From the NCBI RefSeq assembly GCF_001570545.1, contig NZ_BBXD01000014.1:248001-312000 (forward strand): a stretch of 64,000 bases of DNA. Reading direction: 5' to 3'. Shown one piece after another: positions 25,440 through 33,332 of this stretch. Position numbers and translations under genes: made by a program. The stretch is from Herbidospora mongoliensis (GTDB lineage Bacteria; Actinomycetota; Actinomycetes; Streptosporangiales; Streptosporangiaceae). A model generated the notes under the pieces. It searched no databases and was not told the origin of the DNA. It saw nothing but the letters and a program-made list of their open reading frames with translations. Within the stretch, counting starts at the first letter, position 1, and every line of letters starts with the position of its first letter.

Positions 25440-27104
25440 ATGACCACGCTCGACGGCGCGACCGTGGAGGTCGTGCGCAGCTACCTGCTGTCGGCGGCCG
25501 AGGAGATGCGGGCCACCCTGGTGCGCACCTCGTTCAACCCGGTCATCTACGAGGTGCACGACTTCGGCATGTCGATGTACGACGCCGGCCTGCGCCTGAT
25601 CGCCGAGGCCACCGGCCTCACCTTCTTCCTCGGCGCCAACGACTTCGCCCTCCGCAAGGGCGTGGAGTACGTCGGCGTGGAGAACCTGCACCCCGGCGAC
25701 GTGGTGCTGATGAACTATCCGTACTGGAACTCCGCCCACACCTACGACGCGACGTTGTTCGCGCCGGTCTTCGAGGGCGACGACCTGGTGGGATTCCTGT
25801 GCGTGCGGGCCCACTGGATGGACCTGGGCGCGAAGGATCCCGGTTACGTGCTCGACTCGACCGACATGCACCAGGAAGGCCTGATCTTCCCCGGCACCAA
25901 GGTCGTCTCCCGGGGCGTGCCGGTGCGCGAGATCCACGAGCTGATCAGGTTCAACTCGCGGATGCCGAACGAGGTGCTGGGCGACCTGCACGCCCAGATC
26001 GCCGCCCTGCGCACCGGCGAGCGCCGCTTCCTGGAGATCCTCGCCAAGTTCGGCCGCCCCACCGTCGAGGCCGCCGTCGACCGCATCATCGCCGACGGCG
26101 AGGCGCGCACGCGCGCGGCGCTGGCCGCCCTTCCGCAGGGCTCGTGGACGGCGGTCGACTGGGTCGACGACGACGGCATCACCGACGATCCGGTGAAGAT
26201 GCAGGTCACCGTCACGATCGAAGACGGCGCGTTCACCGTCGACTTCGCCGGCTCCGCCCCGGCGGCGGCCGGGCCGATCAACATGCCCTACGGCGCGACC
26301 GAGGCGATCTGCAAGGTCGTGCTCAAGTCGCTCACCTCGGCCGACCAGCCCTCCAACGAGGGCACCGTCGCGCCGCTGGTGGTGAGGGCCGAGCCGGGCA
26401 CGCTGTTCCACGCCGTCTACCCGCAGCCGACGTTCACCCTGTGGACCGGCATCGTCGCGGTGGAGCTGATCCTCAAGGCCCTCGCCCAGGGCATGCCCGA
26501 CCGCCTGGCCGCCTCGTCGGGAGGTGACGTGCCGGGATTCATGATGGTCGGCGTCCACCCCGACACCGGCAAGCTGTTCGCGGTCAGCAACAACGACCCG
26601 GTCGGCTGGGGCGCCACCCCGCACCACGACGGCATGCACGCCGCCACCCACGTCTCCGGCAGCACCGGCCGCACCACCCCCATCGAGGTGCTGGAGGCCA
26701 AGACCGGGATGTTCTTCGAGCGGGTCGAGATCCGCACCGACTCCGGGGGAGCGGGCCGGTTCCGGGGCGGCGCGGGCCTGCACCGGGACATCAGGTTCGT
26801 CACCGAGGGGGAGTTCCTTTCGGTGATCAAGAAGACCCGCTCCCGCCCCTGGGCTCTGGACGGCGGCCAGGAACCCGAGCCGAACCAGGTGATCGTGTTC
26901 CCGGGCACCGACCGGGAGGAGCGGGTCAGCACCCGCCGCACCCCCGTGTCACCGGGCGACCGGGTGACGCTGCTGACGGCGGGCGGCGGCGGCCACGGCG
27001 ATCCCCGCGACCGCGATCCGGCGGCCGTCCGCGACGACGTCGCCGAAGGCTACGTCTCCGCCGAGGCGGCCCGCGACCTGTACGGAGTGGACGTCGATGA
27101 CTGA
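25440..27104 (+). CDS. Hydantoinase subunit B family (HyuB), first copy
   Basis: 554 residues beginning directly after the hyuA stop with a GAGGAGG ribosome site. HyuB-family segments are clear: EEMRATLVRTSFNPVIYEVH, EVLGDLHAQIAALRTGERR, the glycine-rich TDSGGAGRFRGGAGLHRDI, and GGGGHGDPRDRDPAAV near the end. It presumably forms a complex with HyuA. A second, very similar copy follows with an 8-bp overlap. Confidence 0.9.
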   Translation: MTTLDGATVEVVRSYLLSAAEEMRATLVRTSFNPVIYEVHDFGMSMYDAGLRLIAEATGLTFFLGANDFALRKGVEYVGVENLHPGDVVLMNYPYWNSAHTYDATLFAPVFEGDDLVGFLCVRAHWMDLGAKDPGYVLDSTDMHQEGLIFPGTKVVSRGVPVREIHELIRFNSRMPNEVLGDLHAQIAALRTGERRFLEILAKFGRPTVEAAVDRIIADGEARTRAALAALPQGSWTAVDWVDDDGITDDPVKMQVTVTIEDGAFTVDFAGSAPAAAGPINMPYGATEAICKVVLKSLTSADQPSNEGTVAPLVVRAEPGTLFHAVYPQPTFTLWTGIVAVELILKALAQGMPDRLAASSGGDVPGFMMVGVHPDTGKLFAVSNNDPVGWGATPHHDGMHAATHVSGSTGRTTPIEVLEAKTGMFFERVEIRTDSGGAGRFRGGAGLHRDIRFVTEGEFLSVIKKTRSRPWALDGGQEPEPNQVIVFPGTDREERVSTRRTPVSPGDRVTLLTAGGGGHGDPRDRDPAAVRDDVAEGYVSAEAARDLYGVDVDD

Positions 27105-28752
27105 CGGCACCACCGTCGAGGTCGTGCGCAGCCACCTGGTCTCGGTGGCCGAGGAGATGCGGGCTACCTTGGTGCGCACCTCGTTCAACCCGGTCATCTA
27201 CGAGGTGCACGACTTCGGCATCTCGATCTACGACCCGCGGTTGCGCCTGGTCGCCGAGTCGACCGGCCTGAGCCGGTTCCTGGGCGCCAACGACTACTCC
27301 ATCCGCAAGGGCGTGGAATACGTCGGCGTGGAGAACCTGCACCCCGGCGACGTGGTCCTGCTGAACTATCCGTACTGGAACGCCGCCCACTCCTACGACG
27401 CGACGTTGTTCGCGCCGGTCTTCGAGGGCGACGTGCTGATCGGCTTCGTCTGCGTCCGCGCGCACTGGATGGACCTGGGGGCGAAGGATCCCGGTTACGT
27501 GCTCGACTCGACCGACATGCACCAGGAAGGCCTGATCTTCCCCGGTACGAAGGTCGTCTCCCGGGGCGAGCCGGTGCGCGAGATCCATGAGCTGATCAGG
27601 TTCAATTCGCGGATGCCGAACGAGGTGCTGGGCGACCTGCACGCCCAGATCGCAGCCTTGCGCACGGGCGAGCGCCGCCTGGTCGAACTGAGCGCCCGCT
27701 ACGGCCGCGACACCGTCGCCGCCGTGATCGACACCATGATCGAGGTGGCCGAGGCGTCCACCGCCGACGCCCTGGCCGCGCTGCCGCAGGGCTCGTGGAC
27801 CGCCGAGGACTGGCTCGACGACGACGGCATCACCGACGACCCGGTGAAGATGCGGGTCACCGTCACCATCGGCGACGGAACCTGCGTGGTCGACTTCGCC
27901 GGTTCCTCGCCCGCCGTGGCGGGCCCGGTGAACCTGCCGCTCGGGGCGACCATCGCCACCGCCCGGGTCGCGTTCAAGGCGATCACCACCCCGGCCGAGG
28001 CCACCAACGCCGGTCACTTCACCGCCCTGACCGTCCGGGCCGAGCCCGGCACGCTCTTCCACGCGGTCTACCCGGCGGCGACCTTCACGCAGTGGACCGG
28101 CACGGTGGCGCTCGAACTCATCTTCAAGGCCCTCGCGCAGGGCATGCCGGAGCGGCTGGCCGCCTCCTCCGGCGGCGACGTGCCGGGCTTCATGATGGTC
28201 GGCGTCCACCCCGACACCGGCAGGCTGTTCGCGGTCAGCAACAACGAGCCGGTCGGCTGGGGCGCCACCCCGCGCCACGACGGCATCGGCCCGGCCAACC
28301 ACCTGGCCCAGACCCAGGCCCGCAACACCCCGATCGAGGTGCTGGAGGCCAAGACGGGCATGTTCTTCGAGCGTCTGGAGATCCGCACCGACTCCGGGGG
28401 AGCGGGCCGGTTCCGGGGCGGCCCCGGCCTGCGCCGGGACATCAGGTTCGTCACCGAGGGCGAGTTCCTGTCGGTGATCAAGAAGACCCGCTCCCGCCCC
28501 TGGGCCCTGGACGGCGGCTGCGAACCCGAACCCAACCAGGTCATCGTCTTCCCCGGCACCGACCGCGAACACCGCGTCAGCACCCGCCGCACCGCCGTCT
28601 CGCCCGGCGACCGCGTCACCCTGCTCACCGCCGGGGGCGGCGGCCACGGCGACCCCCGCGACCGCGACCCACAGGCCGTCCGCGACGACGTCGCCGAAGG
28701 CTACGTCTCCGCCGAGGCGGCCCGTGACCTGTACGAAAGGAAGAACCCTTGA
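27097..28752 (+). CDS. Hydantoinase subunit B family (HyuB), second copy
   Basis: 551 residues, ATG 8 bp inside the end of the first copy. It aligns end to end with that copy, and long stretches are identical or nearly so (EEMRATLVRTSFNPVIYEVH, DPGYVLDSTDMHQEGLIFPG, GGGGHGDPRDRDP). The two differ mainly in the middle (residues about 210-330) and near HDGIGPANHLAQTQARN. This is a tandem duplication with partial divergence. The two could form alternative complexes with the single HyuA or a mixed complex. Confidence 0.9.
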   Translation: MTDGTTVEVVRSHLVSVAEEMRATLVRTSFNPVIYEVHDFGISIYDPRLRLVAESTGLSRFLGANDYSIRKGVEYVGVENLHPGDVVLLNYPYWNAAHSYDATLFAPVFEGDVLIGFVCVRAHWMDLGAKDPGYVLDSTDMHQEGLIFPGTKVVSRGEPVREIHELIRFNSRMPNEVLGDLHAQIAALRTGERRLVELSARYGRDTVAAVIDTMIEVAEASTADALAALPQGSWTAEDWLDDDGITDDPVKMRVTVTIGDGTCVVDFAGSSPAVAGPVNLPLGATIATARVAFKAITTPAEATNAGHFTALTVRAEPGTLFHAVYPAATFTQWTGTVALELIFKALAQGMPERLAASSGGDVPGFMMVGVHPDTGRLFAVSNNEPVGWGATPRHDGIGPANHLAQTQARNTPIEVLEAKTGMFFERLEIRTDSGGAGRFRGGPGLRRDIRFVTEGEFLSVIKKTRSRPWALDGGCEPEPNQVIVFPGTDREHRVSTRRTAVSPGDRVTLLTAGGGGHGDPRDRDPQAVRDDVAEGYVSAEAARDLYERKNP

Positions 28753-29990
28753 TGAACTCGACCGTGCTGACCGGCTGCACGGTGGTCGACGCCCGCGTCC
28801 TGGACGGCGTCGCCCCCCTGCGCGACGCGGCCGTGTGGGTGCGCGGCGACCGCATCGCCGCCCTCGGCCCCGCCGACGAGGTCCTGGCCGAGGCCGGGGG
28901 AGACCACCGGCGCGTCGACCTGGGCGGCGCGTACCTGACGCCCGGCCTGGCCAACATGCACACTCACCTGTCCCTGTCGCTGCCCGGCCAGGGCGGCGAC
29001 GCGGTCAAGGGCCTGAGCCCGCACGACCTGGCCCTCTACATGGCCGACGGCGCCCGCCGCACCCTGCTCTGCGGGGTGACCACGGTGCGCTGCGTCGCCG
29101 AGAAGGACCACGCCGACTTCGCGCTACGCCGCGCCGTCACCGCAGGACGGGCGGTCGGCCCGCGCATCTTCACCGCCGGACGCGCGCTCGTCTCCACCGG
29201 CGGCCACGGCCACGAGGGCACCGACACGCTGGAGTGCGACGGCGCCGACGGCTTCCGCCAGGGGGTGCGCAGCCAGGTCAAGGCCGGCGCCGACCTGATC
29301 AAGGTGATGATCTCCGGCGGCATCGCCGGCGAGCACGAGGACATCCACACCCGCCAGCTCTTCACCGACGAGCTGACTGCCGTCATCGAGACCGCGCACG
29401 CCTGGGGCCGCAAGGTCACCGCGCACGCGGGCCCCGCCCCGGTCATCGCCGAGGCCGTCGGACTCGGCCTCGACTGCGTCGAGCACGGCTACCAGCTCAC
29501 CCCCGAGGTGGTCGCCGCGATGGCCGCGCAGGGCACCGCGCTGGTGCCGACCCTGCTGGTCACCCGCTGCAAGGCGTTCTTCGACGAACTCGGCGTACCC
29601 GAGTGGATGCAGCAACGCTCGCTCGGCGCGGGCCCCCGCCACCTGGAGAGCTACGCCCTGGCCCTGGCCGCCGGGGTGGAGGTGCTGCTCGGTAGCGACA
29701 TGCCCCCGTTCTGGGACTTCGAGGGCACCAACGCCACGGTCCGCGAACTGGAGCACATGTCGGACTCCGGTCTCGGCCCCGCCCGCGCGCTCCACGCCGG
29801 AACCCTCGGCCCCGTCCGCTGGCTCGGCGCGGAGGCCGATTTGGGCACCGTCGAGACCGGCAAGTTCGCCGACCTCATCGCCATGGACGCCGACCCGCTG
29901 GAGTCGACGTCGGCCTTCCGGGGCGTGCGCTGGGTGATGTCCGGCGGGCGGATCGTCCGCGACGACCAGAACGGACGGGCCGCCCTGTGA
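28752..29990 (+). CDS. Amidohydrolase family metal-dependent hydrolase (imidazolonepropionase-like)
   Basis: 412 residues; the ATG shares its A with the hyuB stop (TGATG). Amidohydrolase-superfamily motifs are the metal pair in LANMHTHLSL, further histidines in GRKVTAHAGPAP and DCVEHGYQLTPE, and the catalytic aspartate in VLLGSDMPPFWDFEG. It ends with GKFADLIAMDADPLE. Relatives include imidazolonepropionase, prolidase-like and cyclic-amide hydrolases. Following HyuA/HyuB, it likely hydrolyses a related amide or its ring-opened product. Confidence 0.88.
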   Translation: MNSTVLTGCTVVDARVLDGVAPLRDAAVWVRGDRIAALGPADEVLAEAGGDHRRVDLGGAYLTPGLANMHTHLSLSLPGQGGDAVKGLSPHDLALYMADGARRTLLCGVTTVRCVAEKDHADFALRRAVTAGRAVGPRIFTAGRALVSTGGHGHEGTDTLECDGADGFRQGVRSQVKAGADLIKVMISGGIAGEHEDIHTRQLFTDELTAVIETAHAWGRKVTAHAGPAPVIAEAVGLGLDCVEHGYQLTPEVVAAMAAQGTALVPTLLVTRCKAFFDELGVPEWMQQRSLGAGPRHLESYALALAAGVEVLLGSDMPPFWDFEGTNATVRELEHMSDSGLGPARALHAGTLGPVRWLGAEADLGTVETGKFADLIAMDADPLESTSAFRGVRWVMSGGRIVRDDQNGRAAL

Positions 29991-30385
29991 GCACCTCCGC
30001 GGCCGATGTCGCGGCGGCCATCGACGACATGTACGACGCCTTCCTGACGGGGGACCGCACCCGTTTCGACAGCCACCTCCACCCCGAGGTGACCACCTGG
30101 GAGACCCACCTGCCCGGCCCGCTGCGCACCCGCGCGGAACTCGACGCCTACCGCGCCCAGCGGGACGCCGCCGGGGCGCGGCCCTCGCTGGACTCGCTGA
30201 GCGCCAGGGAGATGCGCGTCGACGTGTGGGAGGACACCGCCGTGGCCCGTTACGTGCTCGTCGCGGTCGCGCCGGGCGGCGAGCCCGAGTACACGCGGGT
30301 CACCGACGTGCTGCGCCGGTCGGCGGCGGGCTGGGCCATCGTGCACCATCACGCCGAGCTCGTCCAGAATGTTACGTGGGAGTGA
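29987..30385 (+). CDS. SnoaL-like / NTF2-fold protein
   Basis: 132 residues from a GTG overlapping the amidohydrolase stop. It has the pattern of SnoaL/NTF2-like proteins: an N-terminal helix IDDMYDAFLTGDRTRFDSHL, a strand region with YVLVAVAPGGEPEYTRVTDV, and GWAIVHHHAELV at the end. The fold serves many small isomerases and hydrolases or acts as a binding domain. A similar domain is fused inside the 14389 protein, so both may recognise the same ligand. Last gene of the rightward operon; only 12 bp separate it from the convergent regulator. Confidence 0.75.
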   Translation: MSTSAADVAAAIDDMYDAFLTGDRTRFDSHLHPEVTTWETHLPGPLRTRAELDAYRAQRDAAGARPSLDSLSAREMRVDVWEDTAVARYVLVAVAPGGEPEYTRVTDVLRRSAAGWAIVHHHAELVQNVTWE

Positions 30386-30397
30386 ACAGAGCCCTCG

Positions 30398-31015
30398 TCA
30401 GAACAGCCGGGGAGTGACTACCGACACCACCGTGGTCACTTCACCGGTGTCGTTGAACAGCCGGTGCGGCACGTTCGACCGCAGGTGCACGCTGTCGCCC
30501 GGCAGCAGCCGGTGCTCCACGCCGTCGACCTCGTAGAGCAGTTCGCCGTGCACGACATAGGCGAACTCCTCACCCCGGTGGCCGTAGGACTCCTCGCGCC
30601 GCCCGCCCGGCGCGATGTGCACCAGCATCGGCTCCAGCACCAGGTCAGGACCCCGGTCGGAGAGCATGCGGTAGGTGGTCTGGCCCGAGACGTACTGCGT
30701 CGCGCCGTCGTCGCGGCGGGTGAGCGTGAAGTGCGAGGGCGCGGCGGCGGCGGGCTCGGCGGGCGGCTCCGGCTCGTCGGCGTTGAAGAACTCCGGCACC
30801 GGCCGGTCGAGCGCCTTGGCCAGGCTGTTGAGCGCGGTCAGCCCGATGGAGGAGACACCCCGCTCGACCTGGGACAGGAACCCGATCGACAGCCCCGACT
30901 GGGCGGACAGGCCGCGCAGGGTGAGCCCCCGCTCGGTGCGGAACTGCCGCACCCGGGCCCCGACCAGCACCTGCTGACTGTCGCCGTCGTCGGTACGCCG
31001 GTCACTCCTGGCCAC
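30398..31015 (-). CDS. XRE-family regulator with C-terminal cupin, right border of the island
   Basis: 205 residues from a GTG with GGGGAG upstream. Helix-turn-helix LTLRGLSAQSGLSIGFLSQV, an Ala/Pro-rich joint (EPEPPAEPAAAAPSHF), then a cupin domain with YGHRGEEFAYVVHGELLYEV and SVHLRSNVPHRLFNDTGE. It has the same architecture as the 8114 protein but is clearly diverged. It faces the end of the importer/hydantoinase operon and lies next to a perfect palindrome upstream of its start, so autoregulation is likely. Confidence 0.9.
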   Translation of the reverse strand: MARSDRRTDDGDSQQVLVGARVRQFRTERGLTLRGLSAQSGLSIGFLSQVERGVSSIGLTALNSLAKALDRPVPEFFNADEPEPPAEPAAAAPSHFTLTRRDDGATQYVSGQTTYRMLSDRGPDLVLEPMLVHIAPGGRREESYGHRGEEFAYVVHGELLYEVDGVEHRLLPGDSVHLRSNVPHRLFNDTGEVTTVVSVVTPRLF

Positions 31016-31043
31016 CTGATCTCCCCATCACTCCCGGCGGATT

Positions 31044-31062
31044 TGTTCGATGGTATCGAACA
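31044..31062. promoter_or_regulatory. Candidate operator, 8-bp-arm palindrome upstream of the HTH-cupin gene
   Basis: Perfect inverted repeat TGTTCGAT (31044-31051), spacer GGT, ATCGAACA (31055-31062), 29 bp upstream of the regulator's GTG. Symmetry and position fit a dimeric HTH operator for autoregulation. It also lies in the region that could serve the divergent SpoIIE-type gene. Confidence 0.6.
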
Positions 31063-31199
31063 TCGGGGAACGCGTCCCTCGCCGCAGGACCCCATAGAGC
31101 GTCACAAGGCTTGGTCAAGTTTTACATAACCGCAGGTAGGCGCAGATATTCTGACATTTCTGGCAGCGAACTCGTCCCCCACCGAAGACGGGGAAATGC

Positions 31200-33200
31200 A
31201 TGAAAGCGGCTGACAGCCTCCTTGGCGGCGCGACCCCGGCGGTCGCTGTCGTCGACGGCGACGGCTCGGTGATCGGCTGGAGCCGGGCCGCGGAGGAGCT
31301 CACCGGATATCCCGCCGCCGGCATCTTCGGCCGCTCCATCGCCACCGTCCTCCCGCCCGACGACGCGCGACCCGACGTGCTCGTGCCACGTACGGGAATG
31401 ATGGAGATGCGGCGGCAGGACGGTGAGGCCGTGATCGTCCGCGTCGATTCCGCCCTGCTCACTCTGGGCGACGACGCCGAAGGGCGGGGGGAGTCGTGGC
31501 TGGTGTCGGCGATCCCGGTCAGCATCGACCTGGCCACCGACACCGGCGCCCTGCTGGAGTCGCTCATCAGCAGCTTCCCCGTCGCCATGGGCATCTGGGA
31601 CAGGAACCTGCGCTGCGTCTGGTTCAACGAGGCGGCCGAGCGGCTCCGTGACGGCTACCCCTACTACCGGATCGGCCGCTATCTGACCGAGGTCATCCCG
31701 GGGATCGACAACGATGCGGCGCGGGAGGCGATGCTCGAGGTGCTCGCCGACGGCCGGCCCATGATCGACCGTGAGGCCCACTGGTCCCACGGGACCGAGG
31801 AACGGGTGCTGTCCATCTCGCTGTTGCCCCTGACGGGCGTGGACGGCCGGACGCTGGGGGTGTGCTCGGTGGCCCTGGATTTCAGCAACAGCAAGGCGCG
31901 CGACCACCTCGACCTGCTGCGCGAGGCCGGCGTCCGGCTCGGCAGCACCCTGGACGTCATGGACACCGCCCAGGAGCTGGCCGAGCTGGCCATCCCGGTC
32001 CTCGCCGACTACGTGACCGTCGACCTGCCGGAGGCGATGCTGCCCGGCACCGCACCGCGGCGGCCGCCGCCCGCGACGGAGGCCGGCGGCCCCGTGTTCC
32101 GGCGGGCCGGCGTCGCCTCGGTGCACGACGGGGCGCCCGAGTCGCTGTGGGAGCGCGGGGAGACCGTGTTCGTACCACCGGGATCCCCGTTCATCGAGGT
32201 CCTGCGCTCGCGCCGATCGCACTTCGAACCCGTGCTGGACACCTCGCCCGGCACCTGGCTGGAGCTGGACCCCGACCGGGCGCGGATGATCCACGACACC
32301 GGCATGCACTCGCTGATCGTCGTTCCGCTGGAGGCGCGTGGCGACGTACTCGGCGTCGCGGTGTTCGTGCGCACCGCCAATCCGACGGCGTTCAGCAAGG
32401 ACGACCTGCTGGTGGCCGAGGAACTGGCCACGCGGGCCGCGCTGAGCCTGGACAACGCGCGCCAGTACACCCGCGAGCGGCTGACCGCGCTCGTGCTCCA
32501 GCGCGACCTGCTGCCGCACGACCTGAGCGGCAGCGACACTGTCGAGGTGGCCTCGCGCTACCTGCCCTCCGACACGCGCGAGGGGGTGGGAGGCGACTGG
32601 TACGACGTCATCCACCTGCCCGGCCCCCGCATCGCCCTGGTCGTCGGCGACGTGACCGGGCACGGCGTCAACGCCGCGGCCACCATGGGCCGGCTGCGCA
32701 CCGCCGTCCGCGCCCTGGCCTACCTGGACCTGGCCCCGGACGAGGTGCTCACCCACCTCGACCACCTGATGGCCGAGGACACCCTCGGCCTCGACACCAT
32801 GGGCGCCACCTGCCTGTATGCGGTCTACGACCCTCGGACGGGCCACTGCACCATGGCCACCGCCGGGCATCCGCCGCCCGCGATCGTCTCCCCGCGCGGC
32901 GACGTGACGTTCCCGCCGCTGCCCCCCGGCACGCCGATCGGCGTGGGGCTGGGCACCTTCCGATCGCACGACCTGCACCTGTCGCCGGGAACCCTCCTGG
33001 CCCTCTACACCGACGGCCTGATCGAGACGCGGCAGGCCGACCTCGACGCGGGCATGGCCAGGCTCGGCGCCGCCCTCACTCGCGCGGCGCCGCGGTCGGC
33101 GACGCTTGAGTGCCTGTGCACGACCGTGATCGACTCCATGGTGGGCGACGCCCCCGCCGAGGACGACATCGCCCTGCTCATGGCCCGCATCCGGGACTGA
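31200..33200 (+). CDS. PAS-PAS-GAF-SpoIIE (PP2C-type) serine phosphatase
   Basis: 666 residues. An N-terminal PAS domain (VAVVDGDGSVIGWSRAAEEL) and a second PAS (AMGIWDRNLRCVWFNEAAER) precede a GAF-like region (HSLIVVPLEARGDVLGVAVF). The C-terminal SpoIIE domain shows EGVGGDWYDVIHLPGPRIAL, VVGDVTGHGVNAAATMGRL and LALYTDGLIETR, with metal-binding aspartates. Such proteins dephosphorylate anti-anti-sigma factors in partner-switching pathways common in actinomycetes. No partner kinase or STAS protein is nearby. No membrane segment is visible, so it is probably cytosolic. Confidence 0.93.
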   Translation: MKAADSLLGGATPAVAVVDGDGSVIGWSRAAEELTGYPAAGIFGRSIATVLPPDDARPDVLVPRTGMMEMRRQDGEAVIVRVDSALLTLGDDAEGRGESWLVSAIPVSIDLATDTGALLESLISSFPVAMGIWDRNLRCVWFNEAAERLRDGYPYYRIGRYLTEVIPGIDNDAAREAMLEVLADGRPMIDREAHWSHGTEERVLSISLLPLTGVDGRTLGVCSVALDFSNSKARDHLDLLREAGVRLGSTLDVMDTAQELAELAIPVLADYVTVDLPEAMLPGTAPRRPPPATEAGGPVFRRAGVASVHDGAPESLWERGETVFVPPGSPFIEVLRSRRSHFEPVLDTSPGTWLELDPDRARMIHDTGMHSLIVVPLEARGDVLGVAVFVRTANPTAFSKDDLLVAEELATRAALSLDNARQYTRERLTALVLQRDLLPHDLSGSDTVEVASRYLPSDTREGVGGDWYDVIHLPGPRIALVVGDVTGHGVNAAATMGRLRTAVRALAYLDLAPDEVLTHLDHLMAEDTLGLDTMGATCLYAVYDPRTGHCTMATAGHPPPAIVSPRGDVTFPPLPPGTPIGVGLGTFRSHDLHLSPGTLLALYTDGLIETRQADLDAGMARLGAALTRAAPRSATLECLCTTVIDSMVGDAPAEDDIALLMARIRD

Positions 33201-33217
33201 GCGGGCCGGTCCCGCGC

Positions 33218-33226
33218 GAAAATTTC
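33218..33226. promoter_or_regulatory. GAAANTTTC palindrome upstream of the GH43 gene
   Basis: GAAAATTTC within CGAAAATTTCAG, about 107 bp before the start of the first arabinan-degrading enzyme. The same GAAANTTTC pattern occurs upstream of both secreted esterases (46698 and 57715). The pattern is known for LacI/GntR-type control of xylan genes in streptomycetes; its meaning here is inferred. Confidence 0.4.
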
Positions 33227-33304
33227 AGGGTCGCGGGCAGGAGTCCTGCGCCGATGCGGGCGGCTGTTGACAGAGTGGCGGGCCCGGGTTGCCATGGGGT
33301 CCGA

Positions 33305-33318
33305 TGTTAGCGATAACA
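33305..33318. promoter_or_regulatory. LacI-type operator overlapping the leader of the GH43 gene
   Basis: TGTTAGCGATAACA has 5-bp perfect arms (TGTTA/TAACA) around a central CG, the standard form of LacI-family operators for plant-polysaccharide genes in actinomycetes. It ends 14 bp before the ATG at 33333, just ahead of the AAGGA ribosome site, so a bound repressor would block initiation. No LacI gene lies in the window. Confidence 0.6.
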
Positions 33319-33332
33319 GAAGGAACTTCCGC

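Noticed and set aside
23217-26783. Very long minus-strand open frame opposite hyuA/hyuB
   Set aside because: Same antisense effect of high GC; no domain signatures, while the plus strand holds intact HyuA and HyuB motifs.
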